DNA of 64,000 nucleotides from Rutpela maculata. Its lineage: Eukaryota > Arthropoda > Insecta > Coleoptera > Cerambycidae. The stretch lies in contig OW386291.2 of assembly GCA_936432065.2 (NCBI GenBank), forward strand, positions 20,437,821 to 20,501,820. Direction: 5' to 3'. A program made the position numbers and the translations under genes. Of the stretch, positions 41,630 to 52,920 are shown in pieces; position 1 is the stretch's first letter; every line of letters begins with the position of its first letter. The notes under the pieces were generated by a model, which was not told the DNA's origin, did no database searches, and saw nothing but the letters and a program-made list of their open reading frames with translations.

Positions 41630-41810
41630 CTTGGTCCAAAATCCAAAAAGCAACACAAAAAGAACGAAAAAGTAGTGTCTTTACGTAATCAAGAACTTAA
41701 CGACTTGAACGGTAAGTCAATAAAATAAATCTTAACTGTAAATACGTGGCCCAAAATTCAAAAAGAACAAAAGCAACAAACAAAAACAACGAACGGGTTC
41801 GACGTGTGTA
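41630..41810 (+). repeat. Imperfect direct repeat inside the mariner-type element
   Basis: GGTCCAAAATCCAAAAAGCA...AAAAAGAACGAA at about 41634 is echoed by GGCCCAAAATTCAAAAAGAA...AACAACGAACGG at about 41749. This is a local duplication of A/C-rich sequence. Confidence 0.5.
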
Positions 41811-42257
41811 CTTAACGAAGCGCCCACAGAAACTAAAATATTGCACAAGGGAGAGTATAGTTTTTTTCAGATCTACTAAGCACTCAGAAAACGCCGACGT
41901 CTTTCACCTTTACCGCACCGCTAAAGACCTTACCTTACCTACTTTTAAAAAACCATAAGAAAGTGTGATTATCAACTTGTGTCCTCGCCGACGCGAGGTC
42001 TCTAACAAAGGAGCGCAAACACTTTGAAAGAGCCGTATTTGATTGTTAGAGGCGTCGACATACGCGAAGATAAAAGCCTATCTCAACATTCCAGCAGTTC
42101 TCAAACAATAATAATGAAAATTTTCGAAATTTTCGTTTATTTATTTTTTCTAAAACTATGGGTTTTAGAAAAAATGTTACATTAGGTTTTTTCGTTCGTT
42201 TAGTCATCCCACTACCAGTATTTTTTATTGACATGAAACTGATTACACCCTGTATAT

Positions 42258-42425
42258 CTATAGTAACAAAATTTTAATATGTAGGTAAGTACGCTACAAT
42301 ACTCTCAATCACTTTGTTAATTGCTATGGTTGTAGATTTACCAGAACGGAAACCATACTGACAGTTTAATGAAATATTATATGTTAGCCATGGCATATTT
42401 AACCTTTTTAGACGACTGCTTATTA
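42258..42425 (-). pseudogene. Upstream piece of the split LINE reverse transcriptase
   Basis: The minus strand reads QYGFRSGKSTTIAINKVIES (about 42290-42360), the segment that precedes motif A in LINE RTs. In orientation and order it continues into the remnant at 40075-39095, with about 2.2 kb inserted between, including the mariner-type element. Confidence 0.6.
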
Positions 42426-42964
42426 AGTATTAATTTAAATACCACGGACCTGAATAAATGAAACAAAAGTAAAATTTTGGAAAGTAAACATAAATACAGA
42501 AATAAGTTGGATACCAAGAGAAAACAAAAGTACAGCTATACAAGGAGTAAGCAAATAGAAAAGAGATATTTGGTTAACAAACGTTAAACACGAAAACAGA
42601 TTTTCTACAGGAATCTCGAAGCAAGGCATGGAATGGCGCCAGTACCACAGGGGCCCTTGCTCAACATATCATGGGAGCGAAGCCCCCCGCTGAAACCTGA
42701 ATTTTCTATGCACGCGAATAAAAAATTAAACAGACTAAATCATCAAATATTCGATTCGTCCTACATTTCAATGTGTTTGGCGCTGAGGTGAGATTGAGAT
42801 ACGAGATACAACACGACTATAATGTTTTGTTTTCGTGAGTAAGTTTCACAAACCGATGTAGTCGCGAAAACAGCTGGTTAGAGCACGGAATATGAAAATT
42901 CCTGTTAGCCCAGACGACAGAGATCATTTTATAGTGAAACCCACAAGAAGTTGCAAACTGAATA

Positions 42965-43213
42965 TATTTTTTTAATGAGTTCGTGAAAGTGTATAGAATA
43001 TTATCCTGAAAAGTTTACATTCCGCTCGGATGCAGAACATAAAAAAAAGAGAAAACAATTTTTTTTTTATCAATTTTTTTCAAAATTTTTAAATTAAGTC
43101 AGGCTAGAAAAAAACAAAAAATGCAAATGGGTGTAGACCACGTGTTTCTGAACAAAAAATGTCCTAATAAAATTTATCGCTAAAGTCACGGTTTTCCCGG
43201 AAAAAAATAGTGA
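42965..43213 (+). repeat. Repeat family G, left copy of an inverted pair
   Basis: Runs from ATTTTTTTAATGAGTTCGTG to CACGGTTTTCCCGGAAAAAA. Inverse copy at 44163-44405 and direct copy at 60327-60559. Confidence 0.75.
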
Positions 43214-43219
43214 AATAAC

Positions 43220-44160
43220 TTTGTCACTCTGCTCGGCCAAGCGCACGGTTAACGCTAAAAATTCTAAGCAGCTCTAACAAGTAAAATAAAGCTTTTTTCT
43301 CTTTCTGATTACACATTTTTAACATTTTTCATGGTGACTAAGAGGATAAATAGTGAGTTTGGAGGGAAAATATATAATTATGAAAGCATACACAGATACC
43401 ACACATAGCCGCTGAATCGCTCGCATGAATTTTTACGTGCCTTTACTGTATTGTATTTATTACAGATACACCTATCCACATTTCAGCTATATCGATTGAA
43501 TTTCTTATACATTTGTTAATGTATTGGAAAAGTTCCAGAATTTATATTCAAAACAATCAAAGATATTTACATAGTTATAAGGATATGATCGTGACAATCG
43601 CAATTTCTTATATGATTAATCATATTTTCTTAAAATGCATAAAAGTAAACGAATTTGTGGTTGAACATTCGAAAAGTATACATTTTTTCCGAAATAGTGA
43701 TATTTTATTTTTTCCAATGGGTCAATTTCTCGGCAAGTTACAGCCTCCAATATATATACTCATCAAGAAAATTATCAAGCAATTAAATTAAGATGATTTG
43801 AGATGTACTTTTTTTTGAATCCACGTTACTACAACTTAATAAACCATAATCATGAAGTGTACATACTTTTTAACATTTCTCAATGAAGAAAGAATTTTTT
43901 TGAAAGACTTTTATTTTTTCTATATTTTTTATTGCGACGATTGAGTTCGGGCGTAACTTTTCCCATCCATCCTTTGCTTATATTGTTTGAAACAAAAAAA
44001 CTTCAGAAAGCTACAATTTACATCTTTTAAATGAACCAACACTCATATAGATTGAACAAATTCTGATTTAGTGACATGTAATTCAGTGCGTCGGTGTCAC
44101 AGTCATGCGTATTTAAGCGCGTGCACGCATGGATCTCACTTCGAGTTATAACGTTACACT
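43220..44160. other. Interior of the family G inverted pair, nothing recognised
   Basis: AT-rich. A segment at 43810-43900 reappears inverted at about 63184-63262 (ACTACAACTTAATAAACCAT), showing that this interior is itself repetitive. Confidence 0.45.
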
Positions 44161-44162
44161 CG

Positions 44163-44405
44163 ACTATTTTTTTTCCGGGAAAACCGTGGCTTTAACGATA
44201 AATTTTGTTAGGACATTTTTTGTTCATAAATACGTGATCTATTCATCTGTATTTTTTATTTTTTCTAACTTGATTTTATTTCAAAATTTTGAAAAAATTG
44301 ATGAAAAAAAATTTTTTTTTCACTTTTTTTTATGTTCTGCACCCGAGCGAAATGTAAACTTTTCAGGATATTATTCTACACACTTTCACGAAATTTGTAT
44401 TTAAA
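44163..44405 (-). repeat. Repeat family G, right copy of an inverted pair
   Basis: Inverse of 42965-43213. Together they could be the long TIRs of one foldback element of about 1.44 kb. The reading frame at 44129-44404 is just this repeat. Confidence 0.75.
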
Positions 44406-44743
44406 AATTATGAAAAATATTGGGTAAATAGTCCAACATGTAAGTAACAATTGTGAATTTTTTGGATTTTTTCGTACAACAGTATTCGAGAAAATTTTAA
44501 AAAACCAAAATCAAAAAACCCCCACCACTCCTCCAATTTGGCGGCTGCAGGCTTGAAATTTTGGGAGAATCATATTTAGGGTAAGCCCCTTCAAATAGTT
44601 GATAACAAACAAAATTTTGTTTGGCGGCAGATTTTTCATGCTTATCCTTCTTCATCATCCATCTTCATCATAAAAAACTTTCAAGTAAAATAGATATATG
44701 AAACATAACCTCACAAGACCAAATTGAGGCTATGTGTTTTAGG

Positions 44744-45033
44744 CAGGGATAGGCAAAGGAAACTTTCCAATAAACGTTTCCAGGAAATTTTCAGGAGTTT
44801 TCGGAACGAAGTTTTGACAAAAATCAGAGATGGGTAAAGGAAACTTCCCATATGAAAGCCGGGAAAATAAAAGTTTTCAATAAAATATTTGAATACTCCG
44901 AAAGTTCCCAAAGGAAACTTTCCCGGAATTTTGGAAACTTTCAAATATTCAAATATTTTATTGAAAACTTTCATTTTTATCAAAAGTTCGTTTCGCGAAC
45001 TTTCAAATGGAAAGTTTCCTTTACCCATCTCTG
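44744..45033. mobile_element. hAT-type MITE, 290 bp, near-perfect 8-bp TSD
   Basis: Ends are CAGGGATAGGCAAAGGAAAC and the inverse of CAGAGATGGGTAAAGGAAAC. The flanks are GTTTTAGG (44736-44743) and GTTTTAAG (45034-45041), one mismatch in eight. The interior is a mosaic of inverted GGAAACTTTC units, so it can fold along most of its length. Frames inside it are palindrome artefacts. Confidence 0.8.
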
Positions 45034-45044
45034 GTTTTAAGGCT

Positions 45045-45905
45045 AATAGCTAATAGTCGAATGAAACTAAACATCAAAAATACGTTTTGACCGGTTGTTT
45101 GGGCGTGGGTTAATTTTTTTGTGGAAATACAATCTACATGTTATCAGGAAGTTACAGTAAAGTTTTGTTCAATCTGGGAGTTGAGCGTTTATGGAAATTA
45201 AGTTTCAATTTTGAAAAACGTTCTGTCTCATTTTTTTTTAATATTTCGGGTTCTGTTCATCGGATCAGGCTAAAACAAAAATTAAAATATTTGTAAATAA
45301 ATTATGAATAAGACTACATAGGCCCAAGCCACATTTGATTTTTTTTTCAAAAAATTAAAAAAGACGAATATTTTGTTTGAACATAAATTACTAAAAAAAT
45401 AATAAATATTTTTTAATGAAACGTGGTGGAATTATAAAAATTGATATTGATTGTTATTTTTTCAAAAAAATGAGATTTTCGTAAAATGTTTGGAGACTCA
45501 TAAAAAACTGTCATTTGGTCACATTACGCCTTTTTTTGTTACACCCGCCTGGCACCTCTGTTATTTTCATATTTTCGTATAAAAATGCACAAAAATATTT
45601 TTAATATTTAAAAAGCAAGAAATATTGTTTTAAGTCCATTTAATTACATTTTCTCCCTTTATTAGTCATTTTGCAACTTTTGAAAAATAAACTTCTGCAC
45701 CAAATTGATCAGACAAAGTTTTTTAATACTTCTACCAAGGAAGTTGAATGTTCTGTACCACGTATTTAAAAAATACAATATTAGACCCCACATTTTACGA
45801 AAAATATTTGTACAGTGGATATTTGTACTTTAATATTTACTTATATGTTACATAACACGTTTTCAGATATACTAGATACCAGAAACATTGTCTGGCATGT
45901 ACAAG
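45045..45905. other. AT-rich stretch, nothing recognised
   Basis: No supported feature. Confidence 0.4.
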
Positions 45906-45914
45906 GTGCTCCGT

Positions 45915-46040
45915 AATGAAGTAAGAGCCTTTTTAAATGAAACACATCGCTCGTGGATTGGAAAAAAATGGGACCATCGCTTGGCGTTCTAACAATCCGG
46001 ATTTAACACCCTTGGATTATCTCATTTGTTTCTAATTTCT
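45915..46040 (+). pseudogene. Mariner-type transposase remnant (third catalytic region)
   Basis: RAFLNETHRSRWIGKK is followed, after a frameshift, by GTIAWRSNNPDLTPLDYLIC. This corresponds to the 'FLDE.....WIGRGGPI.WPPRSPDLTPLDFFLWG' block of mariner relatives, where the last Asp of the catalytic triad sits. It is on the opposite strand from the remnant at 4.8-5.3 kb and unlinked to it. Confidence 0.7.
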
Positions 46041-46339
46041 AAATTAGTTTCTAAGATACCTAAAATTTAAACTTCAGACCATAATTAAACCAGTTTTTTA
46101 AATAATGTGTCGATCCCTGTCCATATCTAATATCTAATATCCCTATCTAATTTTATCAGAAACTTAGTGGTTGTACTTACTCACGACGTTAATAATCCGC
46201 TGGAGGTTGTGTAGACATGAACACAAGGCTTACCTGAAAATAAGGAAAAATCATTTTAACACACGTTTTGGAAAACTGCAATGGAATTTTGTAACAGATA
46301 ATTTTTCACTTAAGAGAATATAGCATTAGACAGTTTAAA

Positions 46340-46480
46340 AAAATTCAACGGAATAAGAACAAAATATAATCTAATTCCAGATCTCGTTAAAATACATACA
46401 TGTACCAAATTTCAAGTTAATATCTTAAACGGATCCAGAGTAATCGTGCGCACAAAAAAGTTACAGACAGACAGACTGAA
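46340..46480 (+). repeat. Dispersed repeat family F fragment
   Basis: CAACGGAATAAGAACAAAAT through AAACGGATCCAGAGTAATCG to GTTACAGACAGACAG. Both ends of the family are missing. Confidence 0.75.
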
Positions 46481-46684
46481 TTATGTTTGTTTGTTTTTAT
46501 GGACAAGGTAACATAAAAGTAAAAATGCTCCTGAAGCGGCATTAATAAGACATTGGTAGGACACCACTGATTTATTTTAATTATTCTTTTCAAAAAATCA
46601 TGTTGCAAGGTAAGATGTTTAACATAGTATACCACAATAAATAGTATACGAGAAAAGTGTGCATTATTTTCATATTCCCTTTGT

Positions 46685-46800
46685 TAAAACTGGAGAAACG
46701 CCTGTGGCCCGAATAGAAGTAATAGCTTGATTTTGTAGTATTTGAATTCTCGATGCAAACTTTTCGGTGATAGATCGGTCTACTTGATGTCCCCAGATGG
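46685..46800 (-). pseudogene. Possible LINE fragment
   Basis: The minus strand reads IWGHQVDRSITEKFASRIQI then LQNQAITSIRATG. This resembles the 'YGIQ.WG......IE.LQNK.LR.I' segment near the end of Jockey-type ORF2 proteins. The match is short. Confidence 0.35.
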
Positions 46801-48663
46801 TATCGTCGTCATTTGGAAATTGCTACATCTATCAGACTAATGCTCGTGGCTTTCTTATAGATTTATTAGATAAATTAGTTTTTTAGTAGTAGCTTAGTCC
46901 CTTTGTTGGGAACCTCAGTCATCGCGTATAGAGAAGAATTCGAAGTTATGTTCTCAACAACATAAACTCACCTGCAAAAAAAACCGGCCACCTGAATAGT
47001 GCGAAACATTTGTTGTTCAATAACTTTTGTAATATTTCACTGATTTTAATTATTTTCGTCACGTTTTAAATAAATTCAACGAAAATTCTCATGCCCTTTC
47101 AATTTTGAAAAAATAATTTTTTACAACTTTTACACCTGGAGAACCAAAATTATGTTTTGGTGATTTAATTTCTAAACACCGTGTGGAGTAATTAGGAAAC
47201 TTGGTCAGGTTCAGGAAGTGATATTACAATGAATATTAATTTGAACAATACTGCTCTGCTAATACAAGATGTCGTAACTGCAAAAAATTAATTTTTGAGA
47301 TTTTAATTGCATTTGCACCGTATTAGTGATCCTCAGCGCTATACAAAATGTAGAAGTCGTATCTAAAGCAAAACTAGTGAATATACATAAAGAATATGTG
47401 TCATATCTACAAAATAGACCTTCACTATGCGATCATTACCAGATTTATTTGTCGTAACTTAACATATATAAAATGTTTTGTTATATGGTTACACTGATAA
47501 AGGGGATACATATTTATTTGCCAAAAATGAAAATCATGAATTATGAAATGTAGATGGCATAACATAATTCAGAAAATAGTTGATTTCTCTAAAATTACAT
47601 TTTTCCAGCTACGACTTCTTGTCATAGCAGGGCAGAATAGTGCACATATACTAATCTTAATAAATCTTTAATTCAGTAACGTGTATGTCCACCTCTTGCT
47701 GAAATAACATCACGCAATCTACCTGGCATCGAATGGATAAGTTTTAAAATTCGATCCTCGGAGATGGCGGCATATTCATTCTGCAAAGCAAAACACAGCT
47801 CTGCCAGTGTTGCCGGTAATACTGGACGGCGACGAATACATCTTTTGAGTTCATCCCAAAAGTGTTTGATGGGATTGGGGTCAGGGCTACATGCAGGCCA
47901 TTCTAATCGTTGGATACAAACATCGCTCAAATACTAGTTCGCAATGTTTGCAGCATGCGGCCTTGCACCGTCGTGTATTAAAACTACAGCTTCTTGAAGG
48001 ATATTTTGCGCGTAACGGTGACCGTTTAGAGCTCCGTTTTCTACAAAAGTTCAGTACGTGCTTCAGTTGAAATACCGGCCCACACCATAACAGAACCTAC
48101 CTGATTGAGACTCGGTCAGAAATAGCGCATTCTGCAAACCTTTCATTTCGTCGTTTGTACACTTTTTCACGACCATCAGGTGACGGCAGGCAAACTCTGG
48201 ACTCATCTGTGAATAGAACTTTACCTCACTGCTGTAGATTCCAGTTCACATGTTCTCGTGCAAATCTAAGCCGGTCTTGTCGATGTCGTGGCAGTAGCTG
48301 CGGCCCTGTCGCCGGTCCACGTGAATAAATACTAAATTCCGCCAGCCTTCTTCTGGCAGTTCTTTCGCTTATAATAACTCTACTCACCATTTCTAAGCGA
48401 TGCGCGATGTTGAAGATAAGGGGCAGTAAATCTTCGATTTTTTAACGTATTAAGGCGAATAAAACAGTCATCAACTGATGTTGTTGCTCTCCTTCTACCT
48501 GATCCTGGTCGCCTGGTACAATTGCCTGTTTCAAAATAACGATTCCAAGTATCTTGGATGGTTATTCGGAGTATTCCCAATACACTAGACATGTAACGCT
48601 GATTTCGACCATCCTCGATTAAGGCGACCACTTTATACTCTTTACGTCCTCAGTTCTAAATAC

Positions 48664-49602
48664 TAGAGGTGCAACGGATATCCGGTTACTATCCGGTATC
48701 CGGCCTATCCGGCCACTTTATTACTATTCGTTTGGGCACCGGATAGTAAACTGATATCCGGCCAAAACCGGATAGTTAAAAGAATAAAAAATGGTATAAA
48801 AAATGAAAGAGTTTTATTATTTGTCACTTATCCTGCATTACAATTAATATTACAAACTGGCAATATCTATAGATTAGTTACAAAATTAATACTTAAAGTT
48901 TACCAGTGGTAAATTATGGTGAATAAAGATGAGTTTTTCAGCATTTGGAGGTACTAAACGGCACTGCGTTTCTTTTCGTTTACGTTGCCAGCTTCTGAAG
49001 AGAGCCAGCCTCTCACTGTATACACTGCTGCAAGGAGCTGAAAGATATATTTTCACAAGCTTTGACAAAAGTGTATACGTATCAGAGTTAGTATACCACC
49101 CGTGAGGGTCACTTATTTCTTTGAATCCGTGCTCCTTTCAAATAATAATCAATCTCCTTGGCCCTTGAACATTTCTCCGAAACGTTTTCAATAATGCTAT
49201 GCTATTTTTTCGCCACTTCCTCAAAATAGTCCCAAAAAGTGTTGTGAATATCAGCAGTAACATTATCTTGTGGGTTTCTCTTACTTTGTTTACTGGAAGG
49301 AGAAGAACCACTTTCACTATCACTGCTTGAATATGAATCATAACAACAATTTTTTTAAGCCTCCAGCAAAATAATTTGACGGGATTTTTCAGCCTAATTT
49401 TTATTGAAAAACTTGTTTTAAATCTGAGGTCTAGAAGAGTTGCCAGTAAGTATTTTTTGTCGTTGAGGTTGCCAAAACGTGTTTTCAATCCAAGTTTCAA
49501 TGTAAGCCGGATAGTTGGCCGGATATCTGGTATCTGGTACAAGAAGTACGCCGGATATCCGGTATTCGGTATCCGGCCAAAACACTATCCGTTGCATCTC
49601 TA
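48664..49602 (-). mobile_element. hAT element, internally deleted, 939 bp, inserted in Tc1
   Basis: Ends are TAGAGGTGCAACGGATATCC and the inverse of TAGAGATGCAACGGATAGTG, both rich in TATCCGG repeats. The 8-bp duplication is CTAAATAC (48656-48663) versus CTAAGTAC (49603-49610), one mismatch. It encodes only the C-terminal part of a transposase. Confidence 0.88.
48886..49542 (-). pseudogene. hAT transposase C-terminal remnant with dimerisation domain
   Basis: The final 60 codons (48886-49068) read SKLVKIYLSAPCSSVYSERL through PPNAEKLIFIHHNLPLVNFKY, the hAT C-terminal dimerisation signature. The upstream frame at 49138-49542 carries YLLATLLDLRFKTSF in an adjacent phase, matching the 'LDPRFK' block. 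The BED finger and first catalytic residues are missing. Confidence 0.8.
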
Positions 49603-50181
49603 CTAAGTACCATGTTGACAGGTTGAAACTTATTATTATTTTTTTATTATTTGTATTATTAAGTTATTGTGAATTGACTTTCGACAGAAATCAGACACAT
49701 GCCCACTTAGATGCTTTTCAATAAGCGAGGTCGACATACTGATAAATCGCGTACATATTTGGAATAATAAAGTTCATAAAGAAAAAATAAATATTTGTTA
49801 AGTTAAATAAAAATTAACATTGCAAAATATTTCTTGAAACTGTGTATTTTCAACAAAAATTCAGATATTGGGATTAATCAAAAAATAAATTTTTGAGAAT
49901 GGATTGGGCTTTGGAACAGAGCACAAGAGAACCTGACCAAGTTTCCCAATAACTCCACAGGGTGTTTAGAAATTAGATCGCCAAAACATAATTTTGGTTC
50001 TCCAGGTGTAATAAGTTGTAAAAAATTATTTTTTCAAAATTGAGAGGGCACGAGATATTTTTGATGAATTTCTTTAAAACGTGACGAAAAGATAATTAAA
50101 ATCGGTGAAATATTACAAAAGTTATTGAACAACAAATGTTTCGCACAATGCAGGCGGCCGTTTTTTTGTCGGTGAGACTAT

Positions 50182-51058
50182 AATAAAAACTTAAATTTAG
50201 TCACAAAAATATTTGAAAAGATAGCGGAGTAAAGGGAGGTGAAAAAGATCATGTTAAAAAGAACGAAGGGATACTTGTAATAAATACAATTTTTATATTC
50301 AGTTTTGCTGCTTCCCCATTTTAAGTTAAATTACATGATCGTGAAAATTTGTAGGTCAAATATTTATGTTGCTTATTGAAAAGAACCGCCTGTTAACTGC
50401 ATGACAACTTAAATGTAATTTTCAAACGGCTTCAATTCCCTATTCCACCACACGTTTGTTTGCCTTTATATGCTTGTCCACACATAAGTCGAGAAGTTAA
50501 ACCTATTTTAATGAGACCTTTTGCAATGTTTTAAGAATCTACCAAATTATGGTTCTCATTTAATACAAGTTTACTAATTCTTATTAAAAGAAATATAGTC
50601 CAATAATTATAAAAATGTTCATCACAAAAAATGTTATCTGAGATTTTCCTTCAGTAACTGTTAGTGGAGGGGTTATACAGCACAAAACCACAAAAATCCG
50701 TTCTGAGGGTGTTGCGCAATCCCCCCCAAAAAGCCTTATTTTACTGATAACTCGTTAACCGTTGAAGATATAAAAAAATTGCTCATCAAAATAAAGCTTG
50801 GCCAATTTCCTAAAAAAAAGTCATATTGTAATTTTGTTGTAAATGCCATGGTTTTCGAGAAAATCGATATTGAAAAAAATTCCAAAATTTGTATTTTTAA
50901 TGCGCGCGAATTTTCATTTATTTGAAATTTTTTGCGCGCGGCCTATAGAAAAAATTGAATTGTTAGAAAACCATACAAGCTAGGAAGAAAAATCAAAATG
51001 GGTTTTAAAGGGGATATAAAATACTCTCTTGTGTTGCCATTTTTGATGGCTATTGATA
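50182..51058. other. AT-rich stretch, nothing recognised
   Basis: No supported feature. Confidence 0.4.
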
Positions 51059-51059
51059 T

Positions 51060-51651
51060 CACAGGCCCACAAAAAAAAAAAAAGTTCTGCGCCGCGGTAT
51101 TGACCATACCTGTCCCTTGTATTTTGACCCGCTGAACACGAATCTGACCTTAGTTTTTCCCCTATACGTCAGGTTTTTTTTAAAGCAAAAAAGTCTAATA
51201 TTTATATATATATTTGCTATTAAAAGAAAAACCTGACGTGCTGGTGAAAAACTAAAATCAGATTCGTGTTCAGCGGCTTAAAATACAAGGGATAGAAGTG
51301 ATCAGTACCCCCGCGCAGATGACTTTTTTTGTGGGATTGCGCCACACTGTGTGTGGCACAGTGGCAACCAAAAAAAGTGGTCTGCGCGGGGGTACTGACA
51401 ACACCTATCCCTTGTATTTTGAGCCGCTGAACACGAATCTGACCTTAGTTTTTCCCCTACACGTCCGGTTTTTTTTTAACAGCAAAAAAAGTCGTGTTGA
51501 ATCGTGATGTTTATATATTTATTTGCTGTTAAAAAAAAACCTGACATATAGGGGAAAAACTAAGGTCAGATTCGTATTCAGCGGCAAAAAATACAAGGGA
51601 TAGGTATGGTCAGTACCCCGGCGCAGACAACTTTTTTTTTGTGGGCCTGTG
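51060..51651. mobile_element. Double-hairpin element, two tandem palindromes
   Basis: Outer ends are CACAGGCCCACAAAAAAA and its inverse TTTTTTTGTGGGCCTGTG. Inside are two consecutive inverted-repeat units (about 51060-51336 and 51372-51651). Each has arms with TGCGC...GGTA, CCCTTGTATTTTGA, GCTGAACACGAATCTGACC and TTAGTTTTTCCCC. A short GTGTGTGGCACAGTGGC palindrome lies between them. A third outer end (CACAGGCCCATAAAAAAT) lies at 51720. No ORF. The superfamily is unknown. Confidence 0.8.
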
Positions 51652-51739
51652 TATTTATTAGTATATAAAAATAACAATATAATATAGTTATCTCTCAATT
51701 TTTTGCGTCTCTAACTATTCACAGGCCCATAAAAAATAA

Positions 51740-52700
51740 CTGACTTTAATATAAGTTATAAATGCATTATCTTTTAGTTCAAGGTAGTACTTCAATGCAG
51801 AAAAAGTTAGGAATAAAAATATTCACATTTACAAATTTACCAGCATGTTGAGCCAAATTTTGGCCATTTTTTATTGCTTTCTAAAAATTAAAAAAAGTCC
51901 CAAACATCTTGAAAATTTAGCTCAAAAATTATTCAATAAAATGGAGGAAAATGAAAATAAAGGAAAAATGGCCAAATTTTGGATCACCTATATGAAAATG
52001 GTTATATTGACAAAATCAAAATAAAAAATTGGCCACTGCTCATGACCACGTGCCTTTAATCCTTTTACTTTGGAGTTATCCCATTATTGCCATAATCTGA
52101 TATGTGGTAGATTTTATTAGGCAATAGAAGCCTGTACACAACTAAAAATATAAAATTTCATTAAAATATAATTCATTTTATTAGTAGAATAATAATTATT
52201 AAGTCAAAATCAACAGAGCTGCCAAACCCTTTCAAATGAAATGTCTACAACGCAGTGCACATGCTCACCCTTCCGATCTTTAATAGTTTCCATGCAGTCC
52301 ATTTTATTATGAAAATACAGCACAACAAACAATATCTACACACAGTGTGTACACACTCTGGACGACAGAAAACAAACGTCAGCATCATCTGATGCGTAAC
52401 GATCAGCTGATGTGTCAGGGTCGGCTAGCTGGTCCCTTTAAATCGGAGTGTTTCAACTCTCTTTCTCTAAAAGGTTGTTTTATTTCTGACTGCCCGATCT
52501 TGTTAATTCTCTAATCTTTGACATAAATCTGTAGGTTTAAAATATTTAACATAATGTTAATTTCAATGATTTTTCAATAGTTGCTTAAAAATTAACAAAA
52601 ACTGTGAAAAATTTGCCAAAAAATGAGTTGTGATATGCTACGTTCACGTAAGTACGTAAAAAGTAACAAACAGTATAGTACGACTTTTGCAGCTTTACCT
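51740..52700. other. AT-rich stretch, nothing recognised
   Basis: No supported feature. Confidence 0.4.
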
Positions 52701-52702
52701 AA

Positions 52703-52920
52703 AAAAAACCGCTGCCCAAGGAATCACTACTTCCACATCCGGATTTTCTATCCAAGTCACACAACGAAAAAACTTTGTATCTGGAAATAATTGTTTATGG
52801 AACTTTAATAATATAATATTTGAAGTCCTCTACCCCAAAAACCCATAAAACGATACCCCACATCGGTATTAGGGTGGGGGTGGTGACAGGGGGTGGGAGT
52901 GGGGGGGGGGGGGAGTGCGG
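52703..52920 (+). repeat. Dispersed repeat family F, 5' half with a G-rich end
   Basis: Starts AAAAAAAACCGCTGCCCAAG, continues ATCACTACTTCCACATCCGG, CCCCAAAAACCCATAAAACG and ACATCGGTA, then breaks up in a G-rich tract at 52871-52915 including a run of about 14 G. Confidence 0.75.

Larger units (their letters stand above)
40753..42254 (-). mobile_element. Mariner-type element, 1,502 bp, TA target
   Basis: A perfect 26-bp TIR at 40753-40778 and 42229-42254 begins TACAGGGTGTAATCAGTTTC. It extends imperfectly to about 46 bp and is flanked by TA on both sides. Only the C-terminal part of the transposase is recognisable, so the element is internally rearranged and non-autonomous. Confidence 0.85.
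47673..49613 (-). pseudogene. Tc1-type transposase, broken and split by a hAT element
   Basis: Reading starts at an ATG at 49613, is interrupted at codon 4 by the hAT element (48656-49610), and resumes as LRTED...VALIEDGRNQRYM with HTH segments (48630-48380). The core has VLFTDESRVCLPSPDGRE with the first Asp, a HDGARPHA-like degenerate second block, and RLEWPACSPDPNPIKHFWDE (about 47860-47900), where Lys replaces the catalytic Glu of NPIEH. The end is RLRDVISARGGHTRY, the usual Tc1 C-terminus. There are several stops and frameshifts. About 330 codons once the hAT element is removed, as expected for Tc1. Confidence 0.85.
46965..50178 (-). mobile_element. Tc1-type element with 260-bp TIRs, hosting a hAT insertion
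   Basis: The left arm (46965-47230) and right arm (about 49905-50178) are long imperfect inverted repeats sharing GCGAAACATTTGTTGTTCAA, TTACACCTGGAGAACCAAAA and ACCTGACCAAGTTTCC. TA flanks both ends. Without the hAT element it would be about 2.27 kb. It contains one transposase gene on the minus strand. Confidence 0.85.

Noticed and set aside
44711..45040. Overlapping frames of 62-105 codons on both strands
   Set aside because: They mirror each other because the hAT MITE is palindromic.
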